In this document: positions 1-9,769 of the stretch, one piece after another
How the letters are laid out: each line of letters starts with the position of its first letter
How positions within the stretch are numbered: position 1 is the first letter of the stretch
Notes under the pieces: model-generated
What the model was told of the DNA's origin: nothing
Seen by the model: only the letters and a program-made list of their open reading frames with translations
Database searches by the model: none
Assembly: GCA_947479905.1 (NCBI GenBank)
Contig: CANKBJ010000023.1
Coordinates: 1-33,390, forward strand
Source of the DNA: Bradyrhizobiaceae bacterium
GTDB lineage: Bacteria > Pseudomonadota > Alphaproteobacteria > Rhizobiales > Xanthobacteraceae
DNA length: 33,390 bases
Direction: 5' to 3'
Made by a program: the position numbers and the translations under genes

Positions 1-1554
1 ACGCTGCTGGCGCTTGACGGCAAGACCTACACGCTCGACGCCGCCATGTGCGTCATTGCCGATGAGAAGGGCGTCGAATCGCTCGCCGGCATCATGGGCG
101 GCGAGGAATCCGGCTGCGACGAGAATACCACAGACGTGCTGATCGAATCGGCTTTGTGGGACGAATTCAACATCGCCCAGACCGGCCGCAAGCTCGGCAT
201 CAACACCGATGCGCGCTATCGCTTCGAGCGCGGCGTCGACCCGAATTTCATGATCCCCGGCCTCGAACTGGCGACGCAGATGGTCATCGATCTCTGCGGC
301 GGCGAACCGTCCGAAGTCGTCGTCGCCGGTGACCCGGTGGCGAAAGAAACCATCGTCGATTATCCGGTCAGCGAACTGCCGCGTCTGGCCGGCATCAAGC
401 TGTCGCCGGTGGAAATCCGCCGCACGCTTGAGCGTCTCGGCTTCTTTGTCGCCGGCCAGGGCGACCGCCTCAAGATCGCGGTGCCGTCATGGCGTCCGGA
501 CGTGCATGCACGCGCCGATATCGTCGAGGAGCTTGTGCGCATCGTCGGTGTCGATGCCATTCCCGCGACGCCATTCCCGCGCAGCGCCGACGCCCGCAAA
601 GCCGTGCTGACGCCGATTCAAGTTCGCACCCGCAAGGCCAAGCGCGCGCTCGCCGTGCGCGGCCTGACCGAAGCTGTCACCTGGTCGTTCGTGTCGAAGC
701 GCGAAGCCGAACTGTTCGGCGGCGGCAGCGCTGCCCTCGCGCTCGCCAATCCGATCGCGGCCGAATTATCCGACATGCGGCCGAGCCTGCTTTCCGGGCT
801 CATCGCCTCGGCGCAGCGCAATGCCGACCGCGGCACCGCCGATGTCGCGCTGTTCGAGGTCGGCCAGATATTCAAGGGCGATCAGCCGGAAGACCAATTC
901 ATTGCCGCCAGCGGCGTGCGCCGCGCGCTGGCCAAGGCGGACGGCGTTGGCCGCCATTGGTCTGCCAAGCCACAGCCGGTCGACGTGTTCGACACCAAGG
1001 CCGATGCGTTTGCTGTGCTGGCCGCCGCGGGCGCGCCGATGCAGGCGCTGCAAGTGGTGCCCGGCGCACTGGCATGGTTTCATCCCGGCCGCTCCGGCAC
1101 GATCCAGATCGGCCCGCAGAACATCATCGGCTATTTCGGCGAGTTGCATCCGCGCATTCTCACCGCGCTGAAGGCCGATGGCCCCGTCGTCGCTTTTGAA
1201 GTGATCCTCGACAACATCCCGGCCGCCAAGGCCAAGGCGACGCGCGCCAAGCCTTTGCTGGAGCTGTCGCCGTTCCAGCCGGTCGAGCGCGACTTCGCCT
1301 TTGTCGTCGACAGCAAGGTCAAGGCTTTCGACATCGCCCGCGCCGCGCAGAACGTCGACAAGAAGCTGATCGTCAACGTCACGGTATTCGACGTCTATGA
1401 AGGCACCGGCATCGAACCGGGCAAGAAGTCGGTCGCCATCGCGGTCACCATGCAGCCGCGCGACAAGACGATGACCGATCAGGAAATCGACGCGCTGGCC
1501 GCAAAGATCGTCGCTGAAGTGACCAAGCGCACCGGCGGCGTGTTGCGGGGGTAG
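1..1554 (+). CDS. pheT: Phenylalanyl-tRNA synthetase beta subunit, 3' part
   Basis: PheT is the beta chain of the cytoplasmic alpha2beta2 enzyme that charges tRNA-Phe. The reading frame is open from base 1, so the 5' end lies outside the window; 517 codons are present of a family length near 800. Visible in order are the end of the B3/B4 editing domain (SLAGIMGGEESGC, then RYRFERGVDP), a B5 domain (LSPVEIRRTLERLGF to VPSWRPDVHARADIVEELVRI), the catalytic-like core, and a C-terminal FDX-ACB anticodon-binding domain beginning near SPFQPVERDFAFVVD. It ends in TAG and is followed by two hairpins shared with the convergent trxA. pheS would be expected just upstream, outside the window. The identification is secure; only the missing N-terminus limits it. 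Confidence 0.97.
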   Translation, partial: TLLALDGKTYTLDAAMCVIADEKGVESLAGIMGGEESGCDENTTDVLIESALWDEFNIAQTGRKLGINTDARYRFERGVDPNFMIPGLELATQMVIDLCGGEPSEVVVAGDPVAKETIVDYPVSELPRLAGIKLSPVEIRRTLERLGFFVAGQGDRLKIAVPSWRPDVHARADIVEELVRIVGVDAIPATPFPRSADARKAVLTPIQVRTRKAKRALAVRGLTEAVTWSFVSKREAELFGGGSAALALANPIAAELSDMRPSLLSGLIASAQRNADRGTADVALFEVGQIFKGDQPEDQFIAASGVRRALAKADGVGRHWSAKPQPVDVFDTKADAFAVLAAAGAPMQALQVVPGALAWFHPGRSGTIQIGPQNIIGYFGELHPRILTALKADGPVVAFEVILDNIPAAKAKATRAKPLLELSPFQPVERDFAFVVDSKVKAFDIARAAQNVDKKLIVNVTVFDVYEGTGIEPGKKSVAIAVTMQPRDKTMTDQEIDALAAKIVAEVTKRTGGVLRG

Positions 1555-1556
1555 CT

Positions 1557-1582
1557 GTCGTCCCCGCGAAGCCGGGGGCGAC
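1557..1582. repeat. Short palindromic repeat after pheT
   Basis: The arms at 1557-1566 (GTCGTCCCCG) and 1573-1582 (CGGGGGCGAC) pair over 10 bp with one G-U type wobble around a 6-base loop. The sequence starts 3 bases after the pheT stop. It resembles the GTCCCCGCG..CGGGGAC half of the larger repeat at 13125-13142, which suggests one dispersed intergenic repeat family. It may also help end transcription. Confidence 0.55.
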
Positions 1583-1595
1583 AAAATAGAAAACA

Positions 1596-1614
1596 GCCGG
1601 GGTTTTGCCCCGGC
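1596..1614. terminator. Probable bidirectional terminator between pheT and trxA
   Basis: This is a perfect 7-bp stem, GCCGGGG/CCCCGGC, with the loop TTTTG. Read on the minus strand, after trxA, the stem is followed by TGTTTTCTATTTTG, a good U-rich tail. On the plus strand the tail (CGTTTCAATT) is weaker. It lies 30 bp from the trxA stop and 41 bp from the pheT stop, between two convergent genes. Confidence 0.7.
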
Positions 1615-1644
1615 CGTTTCAATTCAACTCAGGTTCAAGCGCGC

Positions 1645-1965
1645 TCAAACCGCGCCGCTGATCCACGAATGCAGCTTCTGCTTCGGCGCGGCGCCGACTT
1701 GGCGATCGGCGATCTCGCCGTTCTTGAACAAAAGCAGCGTCGGGATCGACATGATGCCGTATTTGGCGGCAATCGCCGGGTTCTCGTCGACGTTCAACTT
1801 GACGATCTTGACCTTGTCGCCGAGCTGACCGGCGATTTCTTCCAGCGCCGGGGCGATCATGCTGCACGGGCCGCACCATTCCGCCCAGAAGTCGACAACG
1901 ACCGGCTCGGAAGCCTTGAGAACATCCGCGTCGAAGCCTGCATCTGTGGTTTTGCCGACGGCCAT
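1645..1965 (-). CDS. trxA: Thioredoxin
   Basis: This small cytoplasmic dithiol oxidoreductase reduces protein disulfides using electrons from thioredoxin reductase. The 106-residue product has the active-site motif WCGPC (Cys31 and Cys34) after VVVDFWAEW, and the cis-proline segment [11 protein letters not shown], both diagnostic. The frame is open further upstream to 2073, but the ATG at 1965 gives the normal thioredoxin N-terminus ([11 protein letters not shown]) and has AAGGG about 7 bases ahead; the upstream extension is Arg/Pro/Gln-rich and unlike the family. It lies 112 bp downstream of addA on the same strand, so it is probably read with addBA; the addB-addA-trxA order is common in alphaproteobacteria. 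A terminator follows. Confidence 0.95.
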   Translation of the reverse strand: MAVGKTTDAGFDADVLKASEPVVVDFWAEWCGPCSMIAPALEEIAGQLGDKVKIVKLNVDENPAIAAKYGIMSIPTLLLFKNGEIADRQVGAAPKQKLHSWISGAV

Positions 1966-2077
1966 GGGGAGACCCTTTTCTATTGCGCGTTGTTGTGGCG
2001 CGGGACGGGGCTTTTGGAATCGCCCCACGAATTGCGAGGCTGCGAACCTATGAACGGTACCCCCGAGCGTCAAGGCG

Positions 2078-5000
2078 CTATCGCGCGGACGTGACCCGCG
2101 CCAGCGACTGGTCCAGCGTTTCCGCGGAAAGCTCCATCAGATCAGGCACTTCAGTCCAGATCAAAGCGGCGCGGACGGGCCGGTCCGGGTACAGTTTGCT
2201 CAGTACCGCGCGGTAGAGCGCGAGCTGGCGGATATAGCTCGGCGGCACCTCTTCGAGCGCGCGCGGCGCCGGCCGATTCGTCTTGAAATCGCCGATCAGG
2301 ACAAAGCCTTCGGTCACCACCAGGCGGTCGACCTGGCCGGAGACCAGGAACGGCACTGTCGCCGTGCCGAGCCTGCCGACGATCGGCACTTCGGCCCGGC
2401 TGCCGGGGCCGAACAATTCGGCAAAGCGCGGCTCGTCGAGCAAGCGCATCACTTGCGCCGCCAGTGTCGGCTGGTCGCCCGCCGGCAATCTGGACCGCGC
2501 CAGATAATCCTGCGCGGCTTTCAACCGTCGTTCCCCGGCAATGCCGGGCAACGATTGCATCAACCGGTGAACCAGCGAACCGCGCAACAGCGCCAGTCCG
2601 CCGCCGCCGGTCGCCACCGGGCGGACATCGTCGTCGAGCGCGCCGGACGGCGTCACGGTGCGCGCGGCCTGCTGCTCGCGGGGCGCGTCGCGCAATAGCC
2701 AATCGGGCAGTGAGATGGGCGCCGCCGGCTTCTTGTCATCGGGCGCCGCGGCGGAGGGCGGCAATGCCTCGCCTTTGCGATAGCGTTTGACCTCGCCATC
2801 GCCGTCGTCGGCCGGCTCCGCGATGCTTTTATCCTGCAAGGCATTGTCGACAAGCTGATACCAGCAGCCGTCCGGAATCTTGTTGACGCCTTTGGCGCCG
2901 CAAACGATCAGGCGCTCGGCGGCGCGCGTCATCGCCACATACAAAAGGCGGCGATATTCGTTGCGGGCTTCATCTTGCGCCCGCAGGCGCGCCTCGGTCA
3001 TCGGGCCGATATCTTCCTTCTGGCCCTTGGCCCAGGCCATCGCGCCCTCCGCCAAGGACAATAGACGCGGGTCCTGTTTGCCGGTCGGCTTGCCGACGGT
3101 GTCGGCGAGGATGACGGTGTTGGCTTCAAGCCCCTTGGCGCCATGCACGGTCATCACCCGTACTTCGTCGCGCGCCAGCTCCATGTCGCGCCGTACTTCG
3201 CTCTGCGCCGCGCGCAGCCAGGCGACGAAGCCTTGCAGCGACGGCGTCTGTTGCGTTTCGTAGTTGAGCGCGAGATTGAGAAATTCGTCGAGCGCATCAT
3301 TGGCTTCGGGGCCAAGTCGGGAAAGGAATTGGGCGCGGCCGCGCCGCGCGCCCAGCACATGGGCGAAAAAGCCGAACGGCGTCAGCCGCGGCGCGATGCC
3401 GGCAAGCTCGTCGAGCGCATTCGCCGTCGATGCGAAATCCGCATTCGCCCTTAGCGATGCGCGCAACGATTCATTGCGGCCGAAGGCAAGCGTGAACAAC
3501 TGCGTCTCGCTCAGGCCGAACAAAGGCGATTTGAGCACGCTGGCCAGCGCCAGATCGTCGTCCGGCAACAACAGCGCATCGGCCAGCGCCAGCAGGTCCA
3601 TCACCGCGATATGGCCGGTCAGCACCAGCCGATCGGCGCCGGCGACCGGCACGCCGGCATTCTTGAGGGCGCGGATGATCGCCTCGAACAAAGGCCCGCG
3701 CTGGCGCACCAGCACGAGCACGTCGCCGGCTTTCAAACCGCGCGCCATCCACAGCTTCACGTTCGCGGCGATGCGGCGCGCCAGCCGCACGCGCGGGCTT
3801 TCCTCGCTTTCGGTATCGAACGGCGCGTCCCAGCCCTCCATTTCCTTGCGCTCGGCCGGCTCTAGCAGCGGCCAGACCTCGACCAGGCCGGGCGCGGCGC
3901 CAGGCAGAGACTTGTGCTCGGGAATGCCGACGTCGTCGGTGGTGATGCTGGCGTAGATATCCCTGTCTCGGAAAACCTGATCGACAGAACCGAGCACGTT
4001 CTCGCCGGAGCGGAACGATGAGTGGAATTTGAGATATTTCCAGCCCAGCTCGGGCGTGTCGAACTGGCGCGCGAACAGCCGGCGCATGGCGTCGAATTCC
4101 TTCGGCTGCGCGCCCTGAAAAGAAAAGATCGACTGCTTCTCGTCGCCGACCGCGAACACCGTGCGTTTGACATTCGGCCGCGCGCCGCCGGGCATGAATT
4201 CGGAAACGATTGTTCGGATGATCTCCCATTGCTTGGGGCTGGTGTCCTGCGCCTCGTCGATGAGAACGTGGTCGATGCCGAGGTCGAGCTTGTAAAGAAC
4301 CCAGGCCGCGGACGAGCGCCCGAACAGACTGAGGGTCTTGTCGATCAGATCGTCATAGTCGAGCAGCGCGCGGCGCTCCTTTTCGCCGCGGTAACGCGCG
4401 ATGACATCGGCGGCGATAGTGACAAGGGCGCGAGTGCGGTCGCGCGCGGCGACGGCGCGTTCGCGCGAGAGCAAGGCGCAGACGCGGTCCTGTTCGCGTT
4501 TGAGCCGCTCGAACCATTCGGGATGGTCCTCAACAATCGCTTTGGTGACGATATTTTTTCGCGGCGACAATTCGGCGGTGCAGAAAACGCGCAGATAATT
4601 GTCGACGCGGTCGCGCCCGAAGCTTTGCTGCGCGGCGAGCAGCGCGTCGATATGATTCTTGTCGGTCTTCGAGCCGATCGCCAGCACCTCGATCAGCGCC
4701 GGCCATTCCGTTTCCGGAATGACGGACGCCGCGAAAAATTCATGCTCCAGCGATTCGGCGGTATCCTTCGGATCGACGCCAAAGCCGCGCGACAGCGTGT
4801 CAATCGCGGCGTCGACACTTCCGGCGTTTTCGATCCAACGCGCAATGTCATCACGCTTCTTGATGGCGTCGCCGATAACCTCCTTGAACGTCTGGTCGGC
4901 GGCGACGACGATGGCGGTCGAGAGCGCCTTGCCGAGCGGGCTTTGCGGTGCGGCGGAAGCTTGCAACAAGACGTCGAGCGTCAGCCGGTCGAGGAGTTCG

Positions 5001-5470
5001 GTGGTCTGCGCCTCGTCGAGCACGGTAAAGCGCGCCGCGACATTGGCCTCGAACGGAAATTGATGCAGCAGCCGTGTACAGAAGGCGTGAATGGTCTGAA
5101 CCTTGAGCCCGCCCGGCGTTTCCAGCGCGGAGGCGAACAGCCGGCGCGCGCGGGCGCGTTGCGCCGGGTTGGCCGGCTTTCCGGTCGAGGCCTTTATCTT
5201 CTCGTCGAGGGCGGCATCCGGCAGAGTGCTCCAGTCGGCTAGCGTGCCGAACACACGGTTGGCCATATTGGCCGCCGCCGCCTTGGTAAAGGTGATGCAG
5301 AGAATCTTCACCGGATCGACGCCGCGAAGCAGCAGGTTGATGACGCGCTGAGCGAGAACATGCGTCTTGCCGGAGCCGGCATTGGCCGAGACGAAGGCCG
5401 ACGTATCCGGGTCGGCCGCTTCGACCTGCACGTCGGTGACGTTCTTAGGAATGTTGCGAGGCGCGCTCAT
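2078..5470 (-). CDS. addA: Double-strand break repair helicase-nuclease AddA
   Basis: AddA is the motor subunit of the AddAB complex, the counterpart of RecBCD. It unwinds and resects double-strand breaks so that RecA can load. The product is 1130 residues with a UvrD-type superfamily 1 helicase: Walker A ([10 protein letters not shown], residues about 28-37), Walker [13 protein letters not shown], the motif [13 protein letters not shown], and [12 protein letters not shown]. Near the C-terminus [13 protein letters not shown] carries the D-x-K of a PD-(D/E)XK nuclease. Length and motifs match the alphaproteobacterial AddA subfamily. Its start overlaps the addB stop by 4 bases (ATGA), indicating translational coupling. 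No disruption is seen. Confidence 0.96.
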   Translation of the reverse strand: MSAPRNIPKNVTDVQVEAADPDTSAFVSANAGSGKTHVLAQRVINLLLRGVDPVKILCITFTKAAAANMANRVFGTLADWSTLPDAALDEKIKASTGKPANPAQRARARRLFASALETPGGLKVQTIHAFCTRLLHQFPFEANVAARFTVLDEAQTTELLDRLTLDVLLQASAAPQSPLGKALSTAIVVAADQTFKEVIGDAIKKRDDIARWIENAGSVDAAIDTLSRGFGVDPKDTAESLEHEFFAASVIPETEWPALIEVLAIGSKTDKNHIDALLAAQQSFGRDRVDNYLRVFCTAELSPRKNIVTKAIVEDHPEWFERLKREQDRVCALLSRERAVAARDRTRALVTIAADVIARYRGEKERRALLDYDDLIDKTLSLFGRSSAAWVLYKLDLGIDHVLIDEAQDTSPKQWEIIRTIVSEFMPGGARPNVKRTVFAVGDEKQSIFSFQGAQPKEFDAMRRLFARQFDTPELGWKYLKFHSSFRSGENVLGSVDQVFRDRDIYASITTDDVGIPEHKSLPGAAPGLVEVWPLLEPAERKEMEGWDAPFDTESEESPRVRLARRIAANVKLWMARGLKAGDVLVLVRQRGPLFEAIIRALKNAGVPVAGADRLVLTGHIAVMDLLALADALLLPDDDLALASVLKSPLFGLSETQLFTLAFGRNESLRASLRANADFASTANALDELAGIAPRLTPFGFFAHVLGARRGRAQFLSRLGPEANDALDEFLNLALNYETQQTPSLQGFVAWLRAAQSEVRRDMELARDEVRVMTVHGAKGLEANTVILADTVGKPTGKQDPRLLSLAEGAMAWAKGQKEDIGPMTEARLRAQDEARNEYRRLLYVAMTRAAERLIVCGAKGVNKIPDGCWYQLVDNALQDKSIAEPADDGDGEVKRYRKGEALPPSAAAPDDKKPAAPISLPDWLLRDAPREQQAARTVTPSGALDDDVRPVATGGGGLALLRGSLVHRLMQSLPGIAGERRLKAAQDYLARSRLPAGDQPTLAAQVMRLLDEPRFAELFGPGSRAEVPIVGRLGTATVPFLVSGQVDRLVVTEGFVLIGDFKTNRPAPRALEEVPPSYIRQLALYRAVLSKLYPDRPVRAALIWTEVPDLMELSAETLDQSLARVTSAR

Positions 5471-8400
5471 TCGCCGCCCTCATCGCTGCCGCCGCCGGAC
5501 AGCGACCATTCCTTGACGCGCGCGAGATGGTCGTAGTCGCCGTAATGGTTGGTCCACATCGGATGCACCAGCGACAGGTAGGGCGTTTCGGCGTTTTCAA
5601 ATATCGCGGCCAGTTCCTTCAGCCGCTTGAGCGCGTAATCGGCCTGAATGTCCGGCGTGCTGCCCTTGAAAGTGATTTCCTCCGGTTTGCCGGCCGGGTC
5701 GCCGCCTTTCAGTGAGACATAGGTAATTTCCGAAATGGAACCGGGCCGCAAACCCTTGAAACCACCCTGACGCAGAATGGCCCCTTCCAGCGTCAATTGC
5801 GGCGCGAGGCCAGTGCCGACCTGCTTCCTGGTGCGCGCCGCGCCGGTCTTGTAATCGATGATGGCGTAGCTGCCGTCGCGGCGCCATTCGATGCGGTCGG
5901 CAATCGCCGACAATGTGAATTCGCGCGCACCGACGGGAAACTTGATCTCGCCCCTGATCTCGCCATGCAACGTGGCGACGCCGTCGCGGCGTCCGCGATC
6001 CCAGTTGGCGAACCATTGCGCGATGCGCAGGAAGCGCGGCCACCAGAAGGCGCGCGCTTCCGGAAAGTCGATGTGTTCGGCGAAGCGCTTCTCGCCGAGC
6101 GCCAACAATTGCCGTTGCGGATCGGCGGGGAGGCCACCGGCGAACTGCACCGTGAAGTCGCCAATGGCGCCATGAATGATCGTGCCGCGGTCGCGCGCGC
6201 CCGGCGGCGTATCGACGGCGTCGAGCGGCTGCAGCCGCAGAATATATTTGGCATAGACGGTGTAGGGATCGCGCAGCCAGTCTTCGATGGCGGTGACCGA
6301 CAGTTGCGACGGCCGCGCGTCGATCGGCGGCTTCGGCTGCGGCCGTTCGGCGGCCTTCACCTGCGCCGGATGGTCGAGCGCGCGCGCCAGGTCGACCATG
6401 CGATTGCCGCGAGCGAGGACCTGTTGCCAACGTTCTGTGCCGGCAACCGCGGCGATGCGCTGGACGAAGCGTGAGGTCACTGTCGGCGCGCCGGCGAGCT
6501 TGGTTGCGCGCGTCAACATGATCTCGGGCGCGCCGAGGGATTGAGCGAAGTCGTGCGCCGACAGACCGATGCGGCGCTCCGGCGGGTCAAGGCCGAGGTC
6601 GCGGCGCATCGGCCGCGACAGCCATGGATCGCTGCGCGTTTCCGGCGGCCAGGTGGCTTCGTTCAGGCCGCCGAGCACCAGCAGGTCTGCGCTCTGCAAG
6701 CGCGCTTCCAGCGGCCCGTAAATATGCACGCGCACGTCGCGCGTTTCTGGGCGGCGTACGACGCGATCGCCGGTCGTTGCGTGGAACAGTTCGATATAAT
6801 CGCCCCGGCTGACGGCAAGCCCCTGCGCCGACGGGCTGTCGATGATCTTCTCGAGCGCGTCGGCCAGTACGATGCCGTCATTGCCGGAGAAGGCATCGAC
6901 CGTACCGTCGGCGTCGACGCCAAGATTGCGAATGACGTCGCGGTGGTGCGTGGCGAGGGTGGCCAGCGGATGATCGCCGGCCTTCAGCGATTCCAGCGGG
7001 GCCAGCGCGCTTTTCAACCGCTCGACCAGGTCAGCCGCCGCATCGAGTTTCTCCGATTGCAGCGCCTTGCGCGGATCGCTGCGGTGCAAGTCGCCGCGAT
7101 TGGCGCGGAAGCTTGCCAGCGCATGCGCCAATCCGTCGCTACCTGGTTTGGGCCGCGGTCCGCGCAGCACAGCGCGCTCGAGCACGGCAATTGCCTCGCC
7201 ATGGGCGCCCGCCGGCGCGCCGAGCCGCAACAGCGGATGCTTGAGCAGCGCCAACAGCGCGACCGGCTTGACCCCGTCGAGCGCGACTTCGACGGCCAGC
7301 CGCGCAAAGCGCCCGGCCTGCGTATCGGGCAAGGGATCGCCGCCCGAATCGTCGGCCGCGACATGCCAGCGTTCCAATGCCGCGACGACGCGGCGCGCCA
7401 AAGCGCGGTCCGGCGTCACCAAAGCCGCGGTTTTGCCCGGCGTATCGAGCGCCTCGCGCAACGTCACCGCGATGGCGAGCGCTTCTTCCTCCGGATTGGC
7501 GGCCTCGATCATGCTGACTTTTGCCAAGGCCATGTCGGTCGCCGGCCCGAACGCGGCGGCATCGCGCTGCGCCTGCCAGCGGTCGGTGGTCGCGGCCGGG
7601 CGCAGGGCTTCCGACACCAGGCGTTCGCGGCCGTGTGTTGACGGCGCGGCGAGGTCCACAACATCGCTGCGCGCAATGCCGATCGCGGTCAGCAAGGCCT
7701 GCATGGCAAATTGCGCGTGACCGGCCGCCGGCATGCCGTCGTGAGTCTTGTCGTCGGTACTGCCGGCGATGGATTCCCAGGATTCGTCGTCGAGGTCCTT
7801 GTCGAGGCCGGGCAGCACCACGGCGCCCTGCGGCAGCCGGGCGATGGTTGCGAGCAGTTTGGCGGTTGCCGGCATCGAGCCGGTGGAACCGGCGGCGATC
7901 ACCGGCGCGTCGCTGCCCGCAAAACGTCGGGCTTCGGCTTCGATGAGTTTGTCGCGCCGCTCGGCCGCTTCGATGGCGCCGCGCTCGGCGCGGATATTTG
8001 GCCAGACCTCGCGCGCGATCTTGAGAAAATCGAGCGACATTTTCCAGTAACGGTCGAGGTCGTCCGGCACCAGGCCGTCAAGTCGTTTCCAGTCGACCTG
8101 CCGCGTCGTCATGTCGTCCATCAGCCGCGCCAGATCGTCGGCGAGGCCAAGCGCCGCCGGCGGCGTATTGGCAATCAGCGGCGAGCCTTCGGCGCTGCGC
8201 ACCGCGGGCGAATTCGCCACTTGCAGGATCAACTCGGCCAGCAGCAGGCGGCGTTCGAGCGGCGCGATCGCTTCCGGCAAAGCCAACGCCTCGTCAGCAA
8301 GGCCGCCGGTCGCGGCATCGGCGAAAGCAATTTCGTCTTCGTCCAGATCGCCGAGCGCGACGATGCGCGGCAAAATCGCGGCGTCGCCATCGATCTGTTT

Positions 8401-8604
8401 GAGGAATTCGTCGCGCGCCAACCGGCAGGCGCGCCGGGTCGGCAAATAGAGCGTGGCGCGGGCTAGCTCCAGCGGCGCGTCCGAGGCTGGAAAGCCGGCC
8501 ACCAGCCTGCCGTGGCGCAGCGCATCGATCAGCGCCGGCAGGAACGGCACTGAAGCGGGAATGTTGAAGACGTTGGGGCGAATGGCCGGCATCGGCCCGA
8601 TCAT
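5467..8604 (-). CDS. addB: Double-strand break repair protein AddB
   Basis: AddB is the second subunit of AddAB. It contributes a nuclease and, in studied complexes, Chi-like site recognition. The product is 1045 residues. The N-terminus (NVFNIPASVPFLPALIDAL, then LYLPTRRACRLARDEF) is typical of the alphaproteobacterial form. The C-terminal PD-(D/E)XK nuclease is seen as GTIIHGAIGDF, FTLSAIADRIEW and YAIIDYKTGAARTRKQ, followed by LVHPMWTNHYGDYDHLARVKEW. Unlike Bacillus AddB there is no N-terminal Walker A, and the whole protein has a single cysteine (in RRACRL), so it cannot hold the four-cysteine iron-sulfur cluster. The start at 8604 has no clear ribosome site; an in-frame ATG four codons later (8592) is an alternative. 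A response regulator ends 48 bp upstream. Confidence 0.95.
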   Translation of the reverse strand: MIGPMPAIRPNVFNIPASVPFLPALIDALRHGRLVAGFPASDAPLELARATLYLPTRRACRLARDEFLKQIDGDAAILPRIVALGDLDEDEIAFADAATGGLADEALALPEAIAPLERRLLLAELILQVANSPAVRSAEGSPLIANTPPAALGLADDLARLMDDMTTRQVDWKRLDGLVPDDLDRYWKMSLDFLKIAREVWPNIRAERGAIEAAERRDKLIEAEARRFAGSDAPVIAAGSTGSMPATAKLLATIARLPQGAVVLPGLDKDLDDESWESIAGSTDDKTHDGMPAAGHAQFAMQALLTAIGIARSDVVDLAAPSTHGRERLVSEALRPAATTDRWQAQRDAAAFGPATDMALAKVSMIEAANPEEEALAIAVTLREALDTPGKTAALVTPDRALARRVVAALERWHVAADDSGGDPLPDTQAGRFARLAVEVALDGVKPVALLALLKHPLLRLGAPAGAHGEAIAVLERAVLRGPRPKPGSDGLAHALASFRANRGDLHRSDPRKALQSEKLDAAADLVERLKSALAPLESLKAGDHPLATLATHHRDVIRNLGVDADGTVDAFSGNDGIVLADALEKIIDSPSAQGLAVSRGDYIELFHATTGDRVVRRPETRDVRVHIYGPLEARLQSADLLVLGGLNEATWPPETRSDPWLSRPMRRDLGLDPPERRIGLSAHDFAQSLGAPEIMLTRATKLAGAPTVTSRFVQRIAAVAGTERWQQVLARGNRMVDLARALDHPAQVKAAERPQPKPPIDARPSQLSVTAIEDWLRDPYTVYAKYILRLQPLDAVDTPPGARDRGTIIHGAIGDFTVQFAGGLPADPQRQLLALGEKRFAEHIDFPEARAFWWPRFLRIAQWFANWDRGRRDGVATLHGEIRGEIKFPVGAREFTLSAIADRIEWRRDGSYAIIDYKTGAARTRKQVGTGLAPQLTLEGAILRQGGFKGLRPGSISEITYVSLKGGDPAGKPEEITFKGSTPDIQADYALKRLKELAAIFENAETPYLSLVHPMWTNHYGDYDHLARVKEWSLSGGGSDEGGE

Positions 8605-8652
8605 ACACGAAGCGCGCGCCCGGGCACTTTCCGTTTACGCTCGGCGAAACGC

Positions 8653-9147
8653 TTATGTCCCGAGTTCGACCATCTCTCCGGAACCGGCGAGCTTGCGCGG
8701 CGCCGGGACGTAAGCATCGCCGATTTGCATCATCGGCCGCGGATTGACGACGATCGAGGAGAGCCGGTCGTGCAGCGCCTTGGCCGAGGTCGGCTTGACC
8801 AGGAATTCATGAACGCCAGCCTGCAGGGCCTGCACCACCGAGGAGCGGTGCGCGCGGCTGGTCAGCATGATGATCGGCAGGTTCGGGCGTGGGAATACGC
8901 CGGGCGAGCGCACGATGCGCATGACTTCCATGCCGTTGAGCAGCGGCATATCCCAGTCCAGCAGCATGACGTCGGGATCGCAATTGCGGATCTGCTCGAG
9001 CGCGGCGAGGCCGTCGGCGGCTTCGATCACCGATTTGGCGCCGAGATTCATCAGCATCATGCGCGTGATCCGGCGCATATAGGAATTGCCGTCCACGATC
9101 AGGATATTGAGGCCCTGAATCAGCTTCTTGATCGGGGTATTTTGCAT
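8653..9147 (-). CDS. Single-domain response regulator (receiver only)
   Basis: This is a CheY-like receiver protein of 164 residues with no DNA-binding or enzymatic output domain. The receiver spans about residues 13-128, with VMLLDWDMPLLNG giving phospho-acceptor Asp64, IIMLTSRA giving Thr96, and EFLVKPT giving Lys118. The acidic pair normally at the end of strand 1 reads LIVDGN, so Asp19 is present but its partner is Gly20. A tail of about 35 residues (NPRPMMQIGDAYVPAPRKL) follows the receiver. The partner kinase is not in the window. It lies 48 bp upstream of addB on the same strand and could be co-transcribed, though a functional link to repair is only inference. The 147-bp divergent spacer to the DUF427 gene should hold its promoter. 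Confidence 0.9.
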   Translation of the reverse strand: MQNTPIKKLIQGLNILIVDGNSYMRRITRMMLMNLGAKSVIEAADGLAALEQIRNCDPDVMLLDWDMPLLNGMEVMRIVRSPGVFPRPNLPIIMLTSRAHRSSVVQALQAGVHEFLVKPTSAKALHDRLSSIVVNPRPMMQIGDAYVPAPRKLAGSGEMVELGT

Positions 9148-9321
9148 GAAGCGAAATCACCATTGCCTTGCCGCCAGCCAGAAGCTACCGGCAAAACAAT
9201 GTCATTTCACTAAGACCAATCGTTCAATTTTTCGCAATCTGGATACAGTCACGAGATGGTGGGCGGCGTTAGCGAATGGTTAGGCTAAACTGCATTGCCA
9301 AGATCGAAAGGCGATGATGTC

Positions 9322-9681
9322 GTGAAACAACCCGGTCCCGATCATCCGATCTCAATCGATCCTGCGGGTACGCGGGTGCGCGTGCGCTTCGGTAACCGGA
9401 TCGTCGCCGATACCACACAGGCGCTGCTGTTGCGCGAAGCGCATTATCCCGGCGTTTACTATATTCCACGCGCCGACGCCGACAGGAGCCTCCTGCGGCG
9501 GACCGCTCATGCGAGTCATTGCCCGTACAAAGGCGACGCCAACTATTTCACGATTGTCGCGAACGGGCGCAGTACCGACAATGCGGTATGGAGCTACGAG
9601 CGCCCCAATCTGGCGGTCGCCGCGATCAAGGAATACCTGGCGTTCTATCCGAGCCGCGTCGATGCGATTGAAATCGGGTGA
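9322..9681 (+). CDS. DUF427 domain protein
   Basis: This is a small soluble protein of 119 residues matching the DUF427 family, with RVRVRFGNRIVADTTQALLLREAHYPGVYYIPR, then HCPYKGDANYF and NAVWSYERPNLAVAAIKEYLAFYP. The function of this family is not established. I start at the GTG at 9322 because it gives the usual N-terminus (KQPGPDHPISI) and has AAAGG about 11 bases upstream. The frame also allows a TTG at 9295, but that adds nine atypical residues without a ribosome site. It is divergent from the response regulator and is followed after 88 bp by a membrane protein on the same strand. Confidence 0.88.
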   Translation: MKQPGPDHPISIDPAGTRVRVRFGNRIVADTTQALLLREAHYPGVYYIPRADADRSLLRRTAHASHCPYKGDANYFTIVANGRSTDNAVWSYERPNLAVAAIKEYLAFYPSRVDAIEIG

Positions 9682-9769
9682 GGTGCCGCCAGTTTAACGG
9701 TTCGCTCACCGCAACGTTCAACGCTTTTGCAAGCGCGACCGGCATATCGTGCCCTGTCCAGTTCATTGA

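Noticed and set aside
1645-2073. Extending trxA to the far upstream start
   Set aside because: The 36 added residues are Arg/Pro/Gln-rich and unlike thioredoxins, and the internal ATG at 1965 has a ribosome site and the normal N-terminus.
4022-5242. A 406-codon open frame antisense to addA
   Set aside because: The same GC-bias shadow: no motif, no ribosome site, and addA is well supported on the other strand.
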